A stretch of DNA of 64,000 nt from Nocardioides dokdonensis FR1436 (GTDB lineage: Bacteria > Actinomycetota > Actinomycetes > Propionibacteriales > Nocardioidaceae), in contig NZ_CP015079.1 in the NCBI RefSeq assembly GCF_001653335.1, forward strand, positions 1,860,001 to 1,924,000, given 5' to 3'. A program made the translations under genes and the position numbers. Below the pieces are notes generated by a model that did no database searches, was not told where the DNA came from, and was given only the letters and a program-made list of their open reading frames with translations. Below, piece by piece: positions 33,369 through 42,637 of this stretch (the stretch's first letter is position 1; every line of letters begins with the position of its first letter).

Positions 33369-34541
33369 ATGAACCGTGTCCTGAACGACGCCCTCGACCT
33401 GACCAGCGACCAGAAGGAGTTCGTGGCCCTGGCCCGCGACTTCGCCGAGAAGGAGATCCGGCCCCGCGCCGAGGCGGTCGACGAGGCCGACTTCGAGTCC
33501 CCGATCGACCTGTGGAAGCAGGCCGCGCAGATCGGCCTGACCCACTTCATGATGCCCGAGGAGTACGGCGGCGGCGGGGTCACCGACCTGCTGACGCAGA
33601 TCCTCGTGCAGCAGGAGCTCTGCTACGGCGACATCTCGATCGGCAACTTCCTCACCTCCAACGGCTTCTTCTCCGGCCCGGTCGAGGCGCTCGGCAGCCC
33701 CGAGCAGAAGGAGCGCTGGCTCGGGATCCTGTGCCGCGACGAGCCCCCCGTCACCGCGCTGGCCGTCACCGAGCCCGGTGTCGGCTCGGACGCCGCGGCC
33801 CTGCAGACCCGCGCGGTGCGCGAGGGCGAGGAGTACGTGCTCAGCGGTCAGAAGACCTGGATCTCCAACGCGCCGTACGCCGAGTACTTCATCGTCTTCG
33901 CGACCGTCGACCCCAGCCTGCGCTCGCGCGGCATCACCGCGTTCGTGGTGCCCCGCGACACCCCCGGCCTCAGCGTCGGGGGCCCGATGAAGAAGATGGG
34001 ACAGCGCGGCATCGTCAACGCCGAGGTGTTCCTGGACCAGGTCCGGGTGCCGGTCGAGAACCGTCTCGGCGAGGAGGGCCAGGGCTTCTACGGGATGATG
34101 CGCACCTTCGACGCCTCGCGCATCCTCATCGGCTCCAGCGCCACCGGGCTGTCCCGCGCCGCGCTCGACGCCAGCCTGAAGTACGCCCAGGAGCGCGAGC
34201 AGTTCGGCACCGCGATCGCCAACCACCAGGCCGTGGCGTTCCGCCTGGCCGACATGGCCGCACGCGTCGACACCTCCCACCTGCTCACGGTGCGCGCCGC
34301 CAAGCTGTACGACGCTGGTCGCGACTGCACCGTCGAGGCCGCCATCGCCAAGCTCACCGCCTCGGAGAACGCCTCCTGGATCGCCTCCGCCGCGCTGCAG
34401 ACCCACGGCGGCTGGGGCTACTCGCGCGAGTTCCCCCTGGAGCGGTGGATGCGCGACGCCAAGCTCGAGGAGCTCGAGGAGGGCACCTCCGACATCCAGC
34501 GCCTCATCATTTCCCGCGGTCTCCTGGCAGCCGGGCGATGA
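33369..34541 (+). CDS. acyl-CoA dehydrogenase
   Basis: A 390-residue flavoprotein that makes an alpha,beta double bond in an acyl-CoA. Motifs: ALAVTEPGVGSDAA and SGQKTWISNA in the central FAD domain, YAQEREQFGTAIANHQA in the C-terminal helical domain, and the catalytic base region LEEGTSDIQRLIISR with the usual Glu before GTS. Length is normal. The stop overlaps the next ATG, so it is coupled to the acyl-CoA synthetase. In this operon it probably oxidises the CoA ester made by the synthetase. Confidence 0.92.
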   Translation: MNRVLNDALDLTSDQKEFVALARDFAEKEIRPRAEAVDEADFESPIDLWKQAAQIGLTHFMMPEEYGGGGVTDLLTQILVQQELCYGDISIGNFLTSNGFFSGPVEALGSPEQKERWLGILCRDEPPVTALAVTEPGVGSDAAALQTRAVREGEEYVLSGQKTWISNAPYAEYFIVFATVDPSLRSRGITAFVVPRDTPGLSVGGPMKKMGQRGIVNAEVFLDQVRVPVENRLGEEGQGFYGMMRTFDASRILIGSSATGLSRAALDASLKYAQEREQFGTAIANHQAVAFRLADMAARVDTSHLLTVRAAKLYDAGRDCTVEAAIAKLTASENASWIASAALQTHGGWGYSREFPLERWMRDAKLEELEEGTSDIQRLIISRGLLAAGR

Positions 34542-36658
34542 GCACCGCGACGGTGCGCGGCGACCGGTCCGCGGGGTCCCCTCCTGCACCGGCCGCCGAG
34601 CCGGCGCTCGCCGACCTGTCGGTGTTCCGCGACCCCGAGGTCGTCACGGTCCTCGGCGCCTCCGCCGACCCCGGCAAGTGGGGCTACTGGCTGGCCCGGG
34701 GCGCCCTGACCGGCGCCCACCGCCGGCAGGTGCACCTGGTCAACCGGCGCGGGGTCGAGATCGAGGGCCACCCCAGCGTGACGTCGCTGGCGGAGATCGA
34801 GGGCGACCTCGGCCTGGTCGTGCTCTGCGTGCCTGCTCCGGCGCTGCCGGACGCCGTGACCGAGGCCCTGGCCCGGGGTGCCCGCGGGTTCGTCGGGATC
34901 ACCGCCGGCCTGGACCGGGCGACCGGGCGCCCCGGCGCCGAGGTCGAGCTGGCCCGCACCATTCGCGAGGGCGGGGCCCGGATCATCGGCCCCAACTGCC
35001 TGGGCATCTACGACGCCTCCACCGACCTGCGCCTGGCGTGGGGCGAGTTCACCCCCGGCGCGCTCGGGATCATCTCCCAGAGCGGCCAGCTGGGCTCCGA
35101 GCTGGCGAACCTGGCCGCCGACCGCGGCCTGGGCGTCTCCCGCTTCGTCTCGGTCGGCAACCAGGTCGACGTGAGCGCCCGCGAGCTGGTCGCGGACCTC
35201 GCCGACCACGAGGCCACCCGCGTGGTCGCGCTGTACGTCGAGAGCTTCGTCGACGGTCGTGCGCTCGCCGACTCGCTGCGGCTGCTGCACGCCGCCGGCA
35301 AGCAGACGGTGCTCCTCACCGTCGGCGCCAGCACCGCCAGCCAGGCCGCGGCCGCCTCGCACACCGGCTCGATGACCTCGGCCCTCGACGTCGTCGACGC
35401 CGCCTGCCGGGTCGCCGGCACGGTGCGCGTGGAGACCCCGGCCCAGCTGGTCGAGGTGGCGCAGATGCTCCTCGACGCCCCGCTGCCCCGCGGCCCCCGC
35501 GTCGCGGTGGTCGGCGACTCCGGCGGGCAGGGTGCGATCGCCGCCGACGTGCTCACCGGCCAGGGCCTCGCCGTCCGGAGCCTGGACCCCGCGGTGCGGG
35601 ACTCGCTCGGCGCGCTGCTGCCGCCCGACGCCGGGATCGACAACCCGATCGACCTGGCCGGCGCCGGCGAGCAGGACCTCGCCGTCTACGCCGAGGTCGT
35701 CGAACGGCTGCTGGGCGACCCGGCGGTCGACGCGGTCACCATGACCGGCTACTTCGGCAGCTACGGCTTCCACACCCCGTCCCTGGCCGACGCCGAGGAG
35801 CAGGTGGCCCGCCGGATCGCCGCCGCGTCCGTGGCCACCGGCAAGCCGGTGGCGCTGCACTCCATGTGCCGCGACTCCGCCACCATCACCCTGATCCGCG
35901 AGCTCGGGGTGCCGACCTACCACACCATCGAGATGGCCGCCCTCGCGCTCGCGGGCGCCACCCGGATCGGTGCCGGGTCCGGGCGCGAGCTCGAGGACGT
36001 CGCCGTGCTGCCGGCCGAGCCCACCCACGGCTACCTGGCGGCGCGCGCGCTGCTGGACGCCGCCGGGGTCGACTTCCCCGGCGCCGCAGGGGTCCGCGAC
36101 GTGGCCGGGCTGCGCGCCGCGGCCGCGACGCTGCAGGCGCCGTACGTGCTCAAGTGCGACTGGGAGGCCCACAAGACCGAGGTCGGCGGGGTGGTGCTCG
36201 GTCTCGCCGACGCCGAGGCCGCCGAGGCCGCGTTCGTCGAGATGTCCGCTCGCCTGGGCGGGGGCCTCTACGTCCTCGAGGAGATGGACACCCGCCGCCA
36301 CACCGTCGAGCTCATCGTCGGCGCCCGCCACGACCCCTCCTTCGGGCCGGTCGTCGTGATCGGCGCGGGCGGGGTGCTGGCCGAGCTGCTCGACGACAGC
36401 GTCGTCGAGCTGGCCCCGGTCGACCGCGACACCGCCCGCGACATGGTCGCGCGGCTGCGCTGCGAACCGCTGCTGGCCGGCTGGCGCGGCGCCCCCGCCG
36501 TGGACCGCGAGGCGGTCGTCGACCTGGTGGTCGCGGCCTCCCGCCTCATCTGCGCCCGGCCCGACCTCAGCGACCTGGAGCTGAACCCCGTACGCGTGGC
36601 CCCCGACGGCCTGCTCGCCGTCGACGCCCTCGTCACCCACCGTCAGGAGAACCCATGA
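34538..36658 (+). CDS. ADP-forming acyl-CoA synthetase (fused alpha and beta domains)
   Basis: A 706-residue enzyme of the acetate-CoA ligase (ADP-forming)/acyl-CoA synthetase group. Residues about 30-125 are the CoA-binding Rossmann domain (VTVLGASADPGKWGY). Residues 145-460 are the succinyl-CoA-ligase-like part, with the phospho-acceptor His275 in AAASHTGSM. Residues about 480-700 are the ATP-grasp domain (YVLKCDWEAHKTEVGGVVLGL, then VVVIGAGGVLAELLDDS in pieces). It activates a carboxylic acid to a CoA thioester. Overlapping starts with both neighbours tie it to the acyl-CoA dehydrogenase and the SDR gene. Confidence 0.9.
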   Translation: MSTATVRGDRSAGSPPAPAAEPALADLSVFRDPEVVTVLGASADPGKWGYWLARGALTGAHRRQVHLVNRRGVEIEGHPSVTSLAEIEGDLGLVVLCVPAPALPDAVTEALARGARGFVGITAGLDRATGRPGAEVELARTIREGGARIIGPNCLGIYDASTDLRLAWGEFTPGALGIISQSGQLGSELANLAADRGLGVSRFVSVGNQVDVSARELVADLADHEATRVVALYVESFVDGRALADSLRLLHAAGKQTVLLTVGASTASQAAAASHTGSMTSALDVVDAACRVAGTVRVETPAQLVEVAQMLLDAPLPRGPRVAVVGDSGGQGAIAADVLTGQGLAVRSLDPAVRDSLGALLPPDAGIDNPIDLAGAGEQDLAVYAEVVERLLGDPAVDAVTMTGYFGSYGFHTPSLADAEEQVARRIAAASVATGKPVALHSMCRDSATITLIRELGVPTYHTIEMAALALAGATRIGAGSGRELEDVAVLPAEPTHGYLAARALLDAAGVDFPGAAGVRDVAGLRAAAATLQAPYVLKCDWEAHKTEVGGVVLGLADAEAAEAAFVEMSARLGGGLYVLEEMDTRRHTVELIVGARHDPSFGPVVVIGAGGVLAELLDDSVVELAPVDRDTARDMVARLRCEPLLAGWRGAPAVDREAVVDLVVAASRLICARPDLSDLELNPVRVAPDGLLAVDALVTHRQENP

Positions 36659-37479
36659 CCAGCACCACCCCCACGCCCATGACGGGCCCCCGCACCGATC
36701 CCCGCTTCGCGGGCCGGGTCGCCCTCGTCACCGGCGGCGGCTCGGGCATCGGGCGCGCGATCGCCCTGGCGTACGCCGCCGGCGGCGGCACCGCGGTCGC
36801 CCTGGGCCGACGCAGCGAGGCCGTCCAGGAGACCGCCCGGCTGGCCGAGGCCGCCGGGGGAGCGGGGGACTGGATCTCCTGCGACGTGCGCGACGCCGAC
36901 GCCCTGACCGCCGCGGTCGACCAGGTGGTCGAGCGGCACGGCCGCATCGACGTCCTGGTCAACAACGCCGCGGGCAACTTCGTCGTCGACGGCGAGGACC
37001 TCTCTCCCAACGGCTGGCGCGCGGTCATCGACATCGTGCTCAACGGCACCTTCTTCGCCACCCGCGCCGCCGGCCAGCACATGCTGCGCGCCGGCAGCGG
37101 CTCGATCCTCAACGTCATCGCCAGCTACGCCTGGCACGGCCACCCCGGCACCGTGCACTCCGCGGCCGCCAAGGCCGGCGTGCTCGCAATGACCCGCACC
37201 CTCGCCGTGGAGTGGGCCGACCGCGGCGTCCGGCTGAACTGCCTGGCGCCCGGGCCCACCGAGACCGAGGGCGCCGGCGCCGCGCTGTGGGCCACCGAGG
37301 AGGCCCGCGCCGGGGTGCTGGGCAGCGTCCCGATGGGCCGGTTCACCACGCCCGAGGAGGTCGCCGGCACCGCCGCGTTCCTCCTCTCCGACGAGGCGGC
37401 GTACGTGACCGGAGAAGTGCTGACCGTCGACGGCGGACAGTGGCTGGGCAAGCAGATCTACGGAAGGACCGACTCATGA
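36655..37479 (+). CDS. SDR oxidoreductase, 2,4-dienoyl-CoA reductase-like
   Basis: A 274-residue short-chain dehydrogenase with the cofactor motif TGGGSGIG and NNAAGNF. The usual YxxxK is replaced: the segment reads HSAAAKAGV, keeping the lysine but not the tyrosine. This is the pattern of the peroxisomal/mitochondrial 2,4-dienoyl-CoA reductase group. That fits an operon with acyl-CoA dehydrogenase and acyl-CoA synthetase and suggests the pathway passes through an unsaturated CoA ester. Starts and stops overlap with both neighbours by 4 nt. Confidence 0.85.
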   Translation: MTSTTPTPMTGPRTDPRFAGRVALVTGGGSGIGRAIALAYAAGGGTAVALGRRSEAVQETARLAEAAGGAGDWISCDVRDADALTAAVDQVVERHGRIDVLVNNAAGNFVVDGEDLSPNGWRAVIDIVLNGTFFATRAAGQHMLRAGSGSILNVIASYAWHGHPGTVHSAAAKAGVLAMTRTLAVEWADRGVRLNCLAPGPTETEGAGAALWATEEARAGVLGSVPMGRFTTPEEVAGTAAFLLSDEAAYVTGEVLTVDGGQWLGKQIYGRTDS

Positions 37480-39089
37480 GCACCCCCACCCCCGCGGCCC
37501 AGGCGCCGACGCAGACCGGCGGCGAGGCCCTCGTGGCGGCGCTCGCCGCGCACGGCGTCGACACCGTCTTCGGCATCCCCGGCACCCACAACCTGCCGAT
37601 CTACGCGCACCTCGACGCCTACGGCGTCCGGCACTTCTCGCCGCGCCACGAGCAGGGCGCCGGGTACGCCGCCGACGGCTACGCCCGCTCCAGCGGCCGG
37701 CCGGGTGTCGCCCTGACCACCTCCGGGCCCGCCGTGCTCAACGCCGCCGCGGCGGTCGCCCAGGCCTACTCCGACTCGGTGCCGGTGCTGCTCATCTCGC
37801 CGGGCCTGCCGCTGGCCCACCCGGGCCTCGGCAACGGCTACCTGCACGAGGTCAAGGACCAGCAGCAGGCCCTGGCCAGCGTGGTGGCCTACAGCCACCG
37901 GGTCACCAGCGTCGCGGAGATCCCGCTCGCCGTCGCCCAGGCGTTCGCCACCATGACGTCCGGGCGCCCGCGCCCGGTGCACCTCGAGATCCCGCTCGAC
38001 CTGCTCGACGAGTCCGACGTCGTCGTCCCGGTCGCGCCGGTGCCCGTCGCCGTCTCGATGCCGCCCGCCGAGGTCCTCGCCGCCGCCGCGGAGGTGCTGG
38101 GCAGCGCCCAGCGCCCCGGCATCGTCGCCGGGGGCGGCGCCCGGCACGCCGCCGCCGAGCTGGTCGCCCTCGCCGAGCGCTGGGGCGCCCCGGTGGTGAC
38201 CACCACCAACGGCAAGGGCGCGGTCGCCGACGACCACGAGCTCGCGCTCGGCGCCGGGGTGCACCACCCGGCCGTCGCCGCGTTCGCCGCCGACTGCGAC
38301 GTCGTGCTCGTCGTGGGCTCCGAGCTCGCCCCGGCCGACCTGTGGATCGGGCCGCTGCCCTACGGCGGCCAGGTCGTGCGCATCGACGTCGACCCCGTCC
38401 AGGTGGTCACCAACGCGCTGCCCGACCTGGCCCTGGTCGGCGACGCCGCCACCTGCCTCGCCGCACTCACCGCCCGGCTCCCGGGCACCCCCGCCGAGGA
38501 CGCCGTCGGGCGGGCCGACCACTGGCGCAAGCAGCTCCAGGGCGACGCCCGGGCGGAGGGTCGGATCTACCTGTCCCTCATCGAGGCGATGGCGCAGGCG
38601 CTGGACCGCGACGCCATCGTCGCCGCCGACAGCGCGATGGCCTGCTACTACGGCGCACTGTCGAACCTGCCGTCCTACACGCCGTCGAGCTTCCTCTACC
38701 CGACCGGCCTGGGCACCCTGGGCTACGGCCTGCCGGCAGCCATCGGCGCCAAGATCGCCCACCCCGACCGGCAGGTCATCGCCATGCACGGCGACGGCGG
38801 GGTGATGTTCACGATCGCCGAGCTGGCCGGCGCCGCCGAGGCCGGGCTCGCGATCCCGCTCCTGGTCGTCGACAACGGCGGGTACGGCGAGATCCGCAAC
38901 GAGCAGGTCGCCCGCGGCGACGCCACCCTCGGCGTCGACCTGGGCCGCGTCGACTTCCCGACGCTGGCCCGCGGCCTGGGCTGCCACGGCGTCAGCGTCG
39001 AGGTCTCGGGCCTGGCCGCCGAGCTGCGCAAGGCCTTCGCCGCCGACCGGCCGACGCTGGTGCACGTGATGGAGCCGACCGATGGGTGA
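37476..39089 (+). CDS. ThDP-dependent decarboxylase, AruI (2-ketoarginine decarboxylase)-like
   Basis: A 537-residue thiamine-diphosphate enzyme of the acetolactate-synthase superfamily. The cofactor-activating Glu59 lies in SPRHEQGAGYAADGYAR, and the ThDP/Mg motif runs from HGDGGVMF to VVDNGGYGEI. The segment GLGNGYLHEVKDQQQALASV resembles the KLHELPNQ region of Pseudomonas AruI, 5-guanidino-2-oxopentanoate decarboxylase, more than acetolactate synthase; this comparison is from memory. With the aldehyde dehydrogenase next to it, a 2-oxoacid to aldehyde to acid route is likely. Other 2-oxoacids (for example branched or aromatic) remain possible. Confidence 0.8.
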   Translation: MSTPTPAAQAPTQTGGEALVAALAAHGVDTVFGIPGTHNLPIYAHLDAYGVRHFSPRHEQGAGYAADGYARSSGRPGVALTTSGPAVLNAAAAVAQAYSDSVPVLLISPGLPLAHPGLGNGYLHEVKDQQQALASVVAYSHRVTSVAEIPLAVAQAFATMTSGRPRPVHLEIPLDLLDESDVVVPVAPVPVAVSMPPAEVLAAAAEVLGSAQRPGIVAGGGARHAAAELVALAERWGAPVVTTTNGKGAVADDHELALGAGVHHPAVAAFAADCDVVLVVGSELAPADLWIGPLPYGGQVVRIDVDPVQVVTNALPDLALVGDAATCLAALTARLPGTPAEDAVGRADHWRKQLQGDARAEGRIYLSLIEAMAQALDRDAIVAADSAMACYYGALSNLPSYTPSSFLYPTGLGTLGYGLPAAIGAKIAHPDRQVIAMHGDGGVMFTIAELAGAAEAGLAIPLLVVDNGGYGEIRNEQVARGDATLGVDLGRVDFPTLARGLGCHGVSVEVSGLAAELRKAFAADRPTLVHVMEPTDG

Positions 39090-40530
39090 GCAGGTGGCGC
39101 TCGAGCGTCGTCCCGAGGTGGGTGCGCCCCGGAGCGCGAGGGGCGCCTACATCGACGGCCGCTGGTGGCCGGTCGAGCAGACCCTGCCCGTGCACAGCCC
39201 GGCCACCGGTGCGGTCGTCGGCGAGGTGGCGGTCTGCGGCGTCGCGGACGTCGACCGGGCCGTCGCGGCCGCCCGAGCGGCGTACCCCGGGTGGCGCGAC
39301 GCGGGCCCCGAGGCCCGCGCCGACGCGCTCGACGCCCTGCTGCTCGCGCTGCGCGAGCGCCGCGACGAGCTCGTCGACCTGACCGTCGCCGAGGTCGGGG
39401 CGCCGGTCGCGGTCGCGCGCGAGGCCCACATCGACCTCTCGCTCGACATCGTCGCCTTCTACGCGGGCCTGGCCCGCCGGGGCGCCGAGGTCGAGACGGT
39501 CGCCAACACCACCATCTACCGGGAGCCGGTGGGCGTCGTCGCGGCGATCACCCCCTGGAACTACCCGCTCTACCAGCTCGTCATCAAGGCCGCCGCCGCG
39601 ATGGCGGCCGGGTGCACCGTGGTCGCCAAGCCGGCCGAGCTGACCCCGTTGACGTCGCTGCTCTTCGCCGAGGCGTGCACCACCTCGGGCCTGCCCCCGG
39701 GCGTGTTCAACCTGGTGCCGGGCCGGGGACGGCAGGTGGGCAGCGCCATGGTCGAGCACCCGCACGTCGACCTCGTCTCCTTCACCGGCTCCACCCAGGT
39801 CGGCTCCGCCATCGCCGGTGCCGCAGCGCTGAGCGTGAAGCGGGTCAGCCTGGAGCTCGGCGGCAAGTCCGCCTCCGTCGTGCTCCCCGACGCCGACCTC
39901 GCCACCGCGGTGCGGGCCACGGTCGACTCCGCGATGCTCAACAGTGGTCAGACCTGCAGCGCCTGGACCAGGCTGCTGGTGCCGGCGGAGCGGTACGACG
40001 AGGCGCTCGGCCTGGCCGCCGACCGCCTGGACGCGCTGGTCGTCGGCGACCCCGAGGACGAGGCCACCGAGCTCGGGCCGGTCATCTCGGCCGACCAGGC
40101 CACCTCGATCGAGGGGTTCCTGGAGCGTGCCGCCGCCGGGGGGGCGCAGGTGCGCCGGGGCCCGGCGTACACCGGGCTGCCCGGCCACTACGTCGCGCCC
40201 GCGCTGGTCTGGGACGTCGAGCCGGACGCCGAGATCGCCCTCGAGGAGGTCTTCGGGCCGGTGCTGGTCGTGCAGGCCTACACCGACGTCGACCACGCGG
40301 TCGAGATCGCCAACGCCACCGACTACGGCCTTGCCGGCGCGGTCTGGTCGGCCTCCGACCAGGCGGCCCTCGCGGTCGCCCGGCGGATGCGGACCGGCCA
40401 GGTCGACCTGAACGGCGCTGAGTTCAACCTCGCCGCACCCTTCGGCGGGGTCAAGAAGTCGGGCTACGGGCGCGAGCTGGGTCGCCACGGGCTCGACGAG
40501 TTCACCGAGGTCAAGGCCGTGCAGGCATGA
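39082..40530 (+). CDS. aldehyde dehydrogenase (NAD(P)+)
   Basis: A 482-residue aldehyde dehydrogenase with PWNYPLYQ, the general base Glu258 in LELGGKSA, and the catalytic Cys292 in NSGQTCSAW. The 8-nt overlap with the decarboxylase gene implies tight coupling, and it most likely oxidises the aldehyde that the decarboxylase releases. In the AruI pathway that product would be 4-guanidinobutyrate, but the aldehyde here is inferred. The C-terminus ends with the usual GGVKKSGYGRELG and EFTEVKAV. Confidence 0.93.
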   Translation: MGEQVALERRPEVGAPRSARGAYIDGRWWPVEQTLPVHSPATGAVVGEVAVCGVADVDRAVAAARAAYPGWRDAGPEARADALDALLLALRERRDELVDLTVAEVGAPVAVAREAHIDLSLDIVAFYAGLARRGAEVETVANTTIYREPVGVVAAITPWNYPLYQLVIKAAAAMAAGCTVVAKPAELTPLTSLLFAEACTTSGLPPGVFNLVPGRGRQVGSAMVEHPHVDLVSFTGSTQVGSAIAGAAALSVKRVSLELGGKSASVVLPDADLATAVRATVDSAMLNSGQTCSAWTRLLVPAERYDEALGLAADRLDALVVGDPEDEATELGPVISADQATSIEGFLERAAAGGAQVRRGPAYTGLPGHYVAPALVWDVEPDAEIALEEVFGPVLVVQAYTDVDHAVEIANATDYGLAGAVWSASDQAALAVARRMRTGQVDLNGAEFNLAAPFGGVKKSGYGRELGRHGLDEFTEVKAVQA

Positions 40531-41513
40531 GCCGCCCGGTCGCGGTCTACACCGACGTCACCGAGCTCGACCCCGCGCCTGGCGTCGCCCTGCTCGAGCA
40601 GGCCGGGTTCGAGGTGCGCGTGCTCGACGAGAGCGATCCCGATCGCGTGGCGGCGCTGGCCGCCGACGCGAGCGTGCTGCTGATCGGCTACTCGGTGGTG
40701 GACGCAGCGCTGCTGGACCGGCTGCCGCAGCTGCGGCTGGTCTGCACCCAGTCGGCGGGCGTCGACACCGTCGACCTGGCCGCGGCCGCCGCCCGCGGCG
40801 TACAGGTGGCCCACGTCCCGGACGGCGCGACCGACGACGTCGCCGGGCACGCCCTGGCCATGGCCCTGGCGCTCGTGCGGGGACTGCCCTTCCTCGACCG
40901 CCAGGTGCGAGAGGGCCAGTGGGACGGCACCAGCGAGCCGCTGCGCCGTCTGTCGAGCGTGCGGCTCGGCGTGGTCGGGATGGGCCGGATCGGACGGCGC
41001 CTCGCCACGATGGCGCTGCCGCTCTTCGGCGAGGTCGTCGGCCACGACCCGGTGCCGGGCACCCAGCACTGGCCCGACGGCGTACGGTCCGCGTCGTTCG
41101 ACGACCTCCTCGCCGAGGTGGACGTGCTCAGCCTGCACCTGCCGCTCACCGACGGGACCCGGTCGCTGCTCGGCGCCCCGCAGCTCGCGCGGATGCGCCC
41201 GGATGCGCTGCTCGTCAATGTCTCGCGCGGCGGGCTCGTCGACCATGACGCCCTGCTGGCCGCGCTCGACGACGGCCGGCTCGCCGGCGCAGCGCTCGAC
41301 GTGCTGCCCGTCGAGCCCCCGCCCGCCGACTCCGTCGTGCTGCGGCACCCGCGGGTGCTGCTGACGCCGCACGCGGCCTACCTCTCGCCCGACTCCGCAG
41401 CGGCGTACGTGCGCACCCAGGCCGAGAACGCCGTGGCCTGGCGCGACACCGGGCGGGCCCTGCACGTTGTGGGTCCCGCTCCGGGTCCGGTCGCCTCCGG
41501 CCACCCGGGATGA
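40527..41513 (+). CDS. D-2-hydroxyacid dehydrogenase (NAD-binding)
   Basis: A 328-residue member of the formate/glycerate dehydrogenase family. The NAD site is LGVVGMGRIGRRLA, followed by NVSRGGLVDHDALLAAL and the catalytic His in LLTPHAAYLS; the substrate-binding segment is TQSAGVDTVDL. It interconverts a 2-hydroxyacid and a 2-oxoacid, possibly feeding the ThDP decarboxylase. Overlaps with both neighbours are 4 nt. The exact substrate is unknown. Confidence 0.88.
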   Translation: MSRPVAVYTDVTELDPAPGVALLEQAGFEVRVLDESDPDRVAALAADASVLLIGYSVVDAALLDRLPQLRLVCTQSAGVDTVDLAAAAARGVQVAHVPDGATDDVAGHALAMALALVRGLPFLDRQVREGQWDGTSEPLRRLSSVRLGVVGMGRIGRRLATMALPLFGEVVGHDPVPGTQHWPDGVRSASFDDLLAEVDVLSLHLPLTDGTRSLLGAPQLARMRPDALLVNVSRGGLVDHDALLAALDDGRLAGAALDVLPVEPPPADSVVLRHPRVLLTPHAAYLSPDSAAAYVRTQAENAVAWRDTGRALHVVGPAPGPVASGHPG

Positions 41514-42517
41514 CGACCCGCGCCCGCGACCACCGGTTCGTCCCGTTCCTGGCGCTCAGCGTCGTCACGGCGCTGTGGGGCTCGACGTTCGTGCTGTCGA
41601 AGGACCTGCTGGAGCGGCACGACCCGCTGACGGTGCTGAGCGTGCGGTTCGTGATCGCCGCGTTCTGCCTGTGGGCGGTGCGACCCGCCGCCCTGCGCGG
41701 GCTGCCGCGGCGCACGTGGTGGACCGCGATGGTGCTCGGTGCGGTCTACGGCAGCGCGCAGATCCCTCAGTACTACGGCCTCCAGATGACGACCGCCTCG
41801 ACGTCGGGGCTGCTGATCGGCAGCTACGTGATCTTCACGCCTGCCGTGGCGTGGCTGCTGTGGCGGGTCCGGTCGAGCCCGCGCACCCTCACCGGGGTGG
41901 GGCTGGCGGCGCTGGGTCTCACGACCTTCTCGCTGCAGGACGCCCGGATCGGGCCCGGTGAGCTGCTCGCCCTGGGCGCCGCGGTGCTCTACGCCGTGCA
42001 CATCGTGTCGATGGGGCGGTGGAGCACCCCGGGGCAGACCTGGGCGATGACCACGATCCAGATGATGACGATCAGCGTCGTGGTCAGCGTGCCGGCGCTG
42101 GTCCGGGGGCCGCAGGTGCCCGGGTGGGGCACCGACTGGCTGCTGATCGGCTACCTCGCGCTGATCAGCGGGGCGCTGGCGATCGGGGTGCAGACCTGGG
42201 CCCAGACCCGGATCCCGGCCGCCCACGCCGCCATCATCATGGCCGCCGAACCGATCTGGGCCGCTGGTCTCGCGGTGCTGATCCTGGGCGACCTGCTGAC
42301 CTGGCGGATGGTCTTCGGCGGCGCGATGCTGCTCGCCGCCAACGCGCTGGTGGCCACCGGCGACCGCCGCGAGGCCGTGGTGGTGTCGGCTCCCGACGCG
42401 CTCAGCACCGGGTGGTGCGAGGACGAGGAGGAGCCTGAGGTGGAGGAGCCGGCCGGCGAGGAGACGCCCGCGGTGGGCCGGGTGGACAGCGCCGGCGACC
42501 CCGACCGGGTCTCCTAG
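41510..42517 (+). CDS. EamA-family (DMT) transporter
   Basis: A 335-residue membrane protein with ten predicted helices in two EamA repeats (FLALSVVTALWGSTFVLSK at the start; AAIIMAAEPIWAAGLAVLILGD in the second half). An unusual acidic tail of about 50 residues (EDEEEPEVEEPAGEE) follows. Its last 12 residues, RVDSAGDPDRVS, are encoded by the 38-bp repeat found again at 48234. As the last gene of the operon it may export an overflow product or the substrate itself. Confidence 0.88.
   Translation: MTTRARDHRFVPFLALSVVTALWGSTFVLSKDLLERHDPLTVLSVRFVIAAFCLWAVRPAALRGLPRRTWWTAMVLGAVYGSAQIPQYYGLQMTTASTSGLLIGSYVIFTPAVAWLLWRVRSSPRTLTGVGLAALGLTTFSLQDARIGPGELLALGAAVLYAVHIVSMGRWSTPGQTWAMTTIQMMTISVVVSVPALVRGPQVPGWGTDWLLIGYLALISGALAIGVQTWAQTRIPAAHAAIIMAAEPIWAAGLAVLILGDLLTWRMVFGGAMLLAANALVATGDRREAVVVSAPDALSTGWCEDEEEPEVEEPAGEETPAVGRVDSAGDPDRVS
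42480..42517 (+). repeat. 38-bp direct repeat, copy 1
   Basis: Begins GGGTGGACAGCGCCG and ends CCGACCGGGTCTCCTAG. It matches 48234-48271 at 35 of 38 positions with no gap and includes the stop codon of the EamA gene. Confidence 0.85.
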
Positions 42518-42569
42518 ACCGGCCGGCCGGAGCCGGGCCGGATGCCGCGCGGGTGGGACCGTGTCGCGA

Positions 42570-42592
42570 TACGTTGAGTGACGAGTCAGTCC
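42570..42592. promoter_or_regulatory. promoter and TetR operator candidate 4 upstream of tetR2
   Basis: A TACGTT -10-like box (42570-42575) is followed by TGACGAGTCAGTCC (42579-42592), a TGAC-N6-GTCA site with the last base changed. The operator would cover the transcription start of tetR2. Confidence 0.5.
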
Positions 42593-42637
42593 ATCAACGA
42601 CTCACGGATCAGCGATCCCACCACCTACGGAGGACCC

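Noticed and set aside
31091-33583. 830-codon open frame on the reverse strand
   Set aside because: It is antisense to the permease and ATPase genes, whose motifs are complete. The Asp/Gly/His/Gln-rich translation is the usual product of high-GC antisense frames.
33512-37479. Forward-strand frame extensions of 800-1000 codons across the catabolic operon
   Set aside because: The real synthetase and SDR proteins begin at 34538 and 36655 with overlapping ATGA junctions. The extra N-terminal parts are out-of-frame translations of upstream genes rich in Arg and Pro.
37476-39089. Acetolactate synthase (ilvB)
   Set aside because: There is no ilvN or ilvC neighbour, and the context with aldehyde dehydrogenase and the HEVKDQ region favours a 2-oxoacid decarboxylase of the AruI type.
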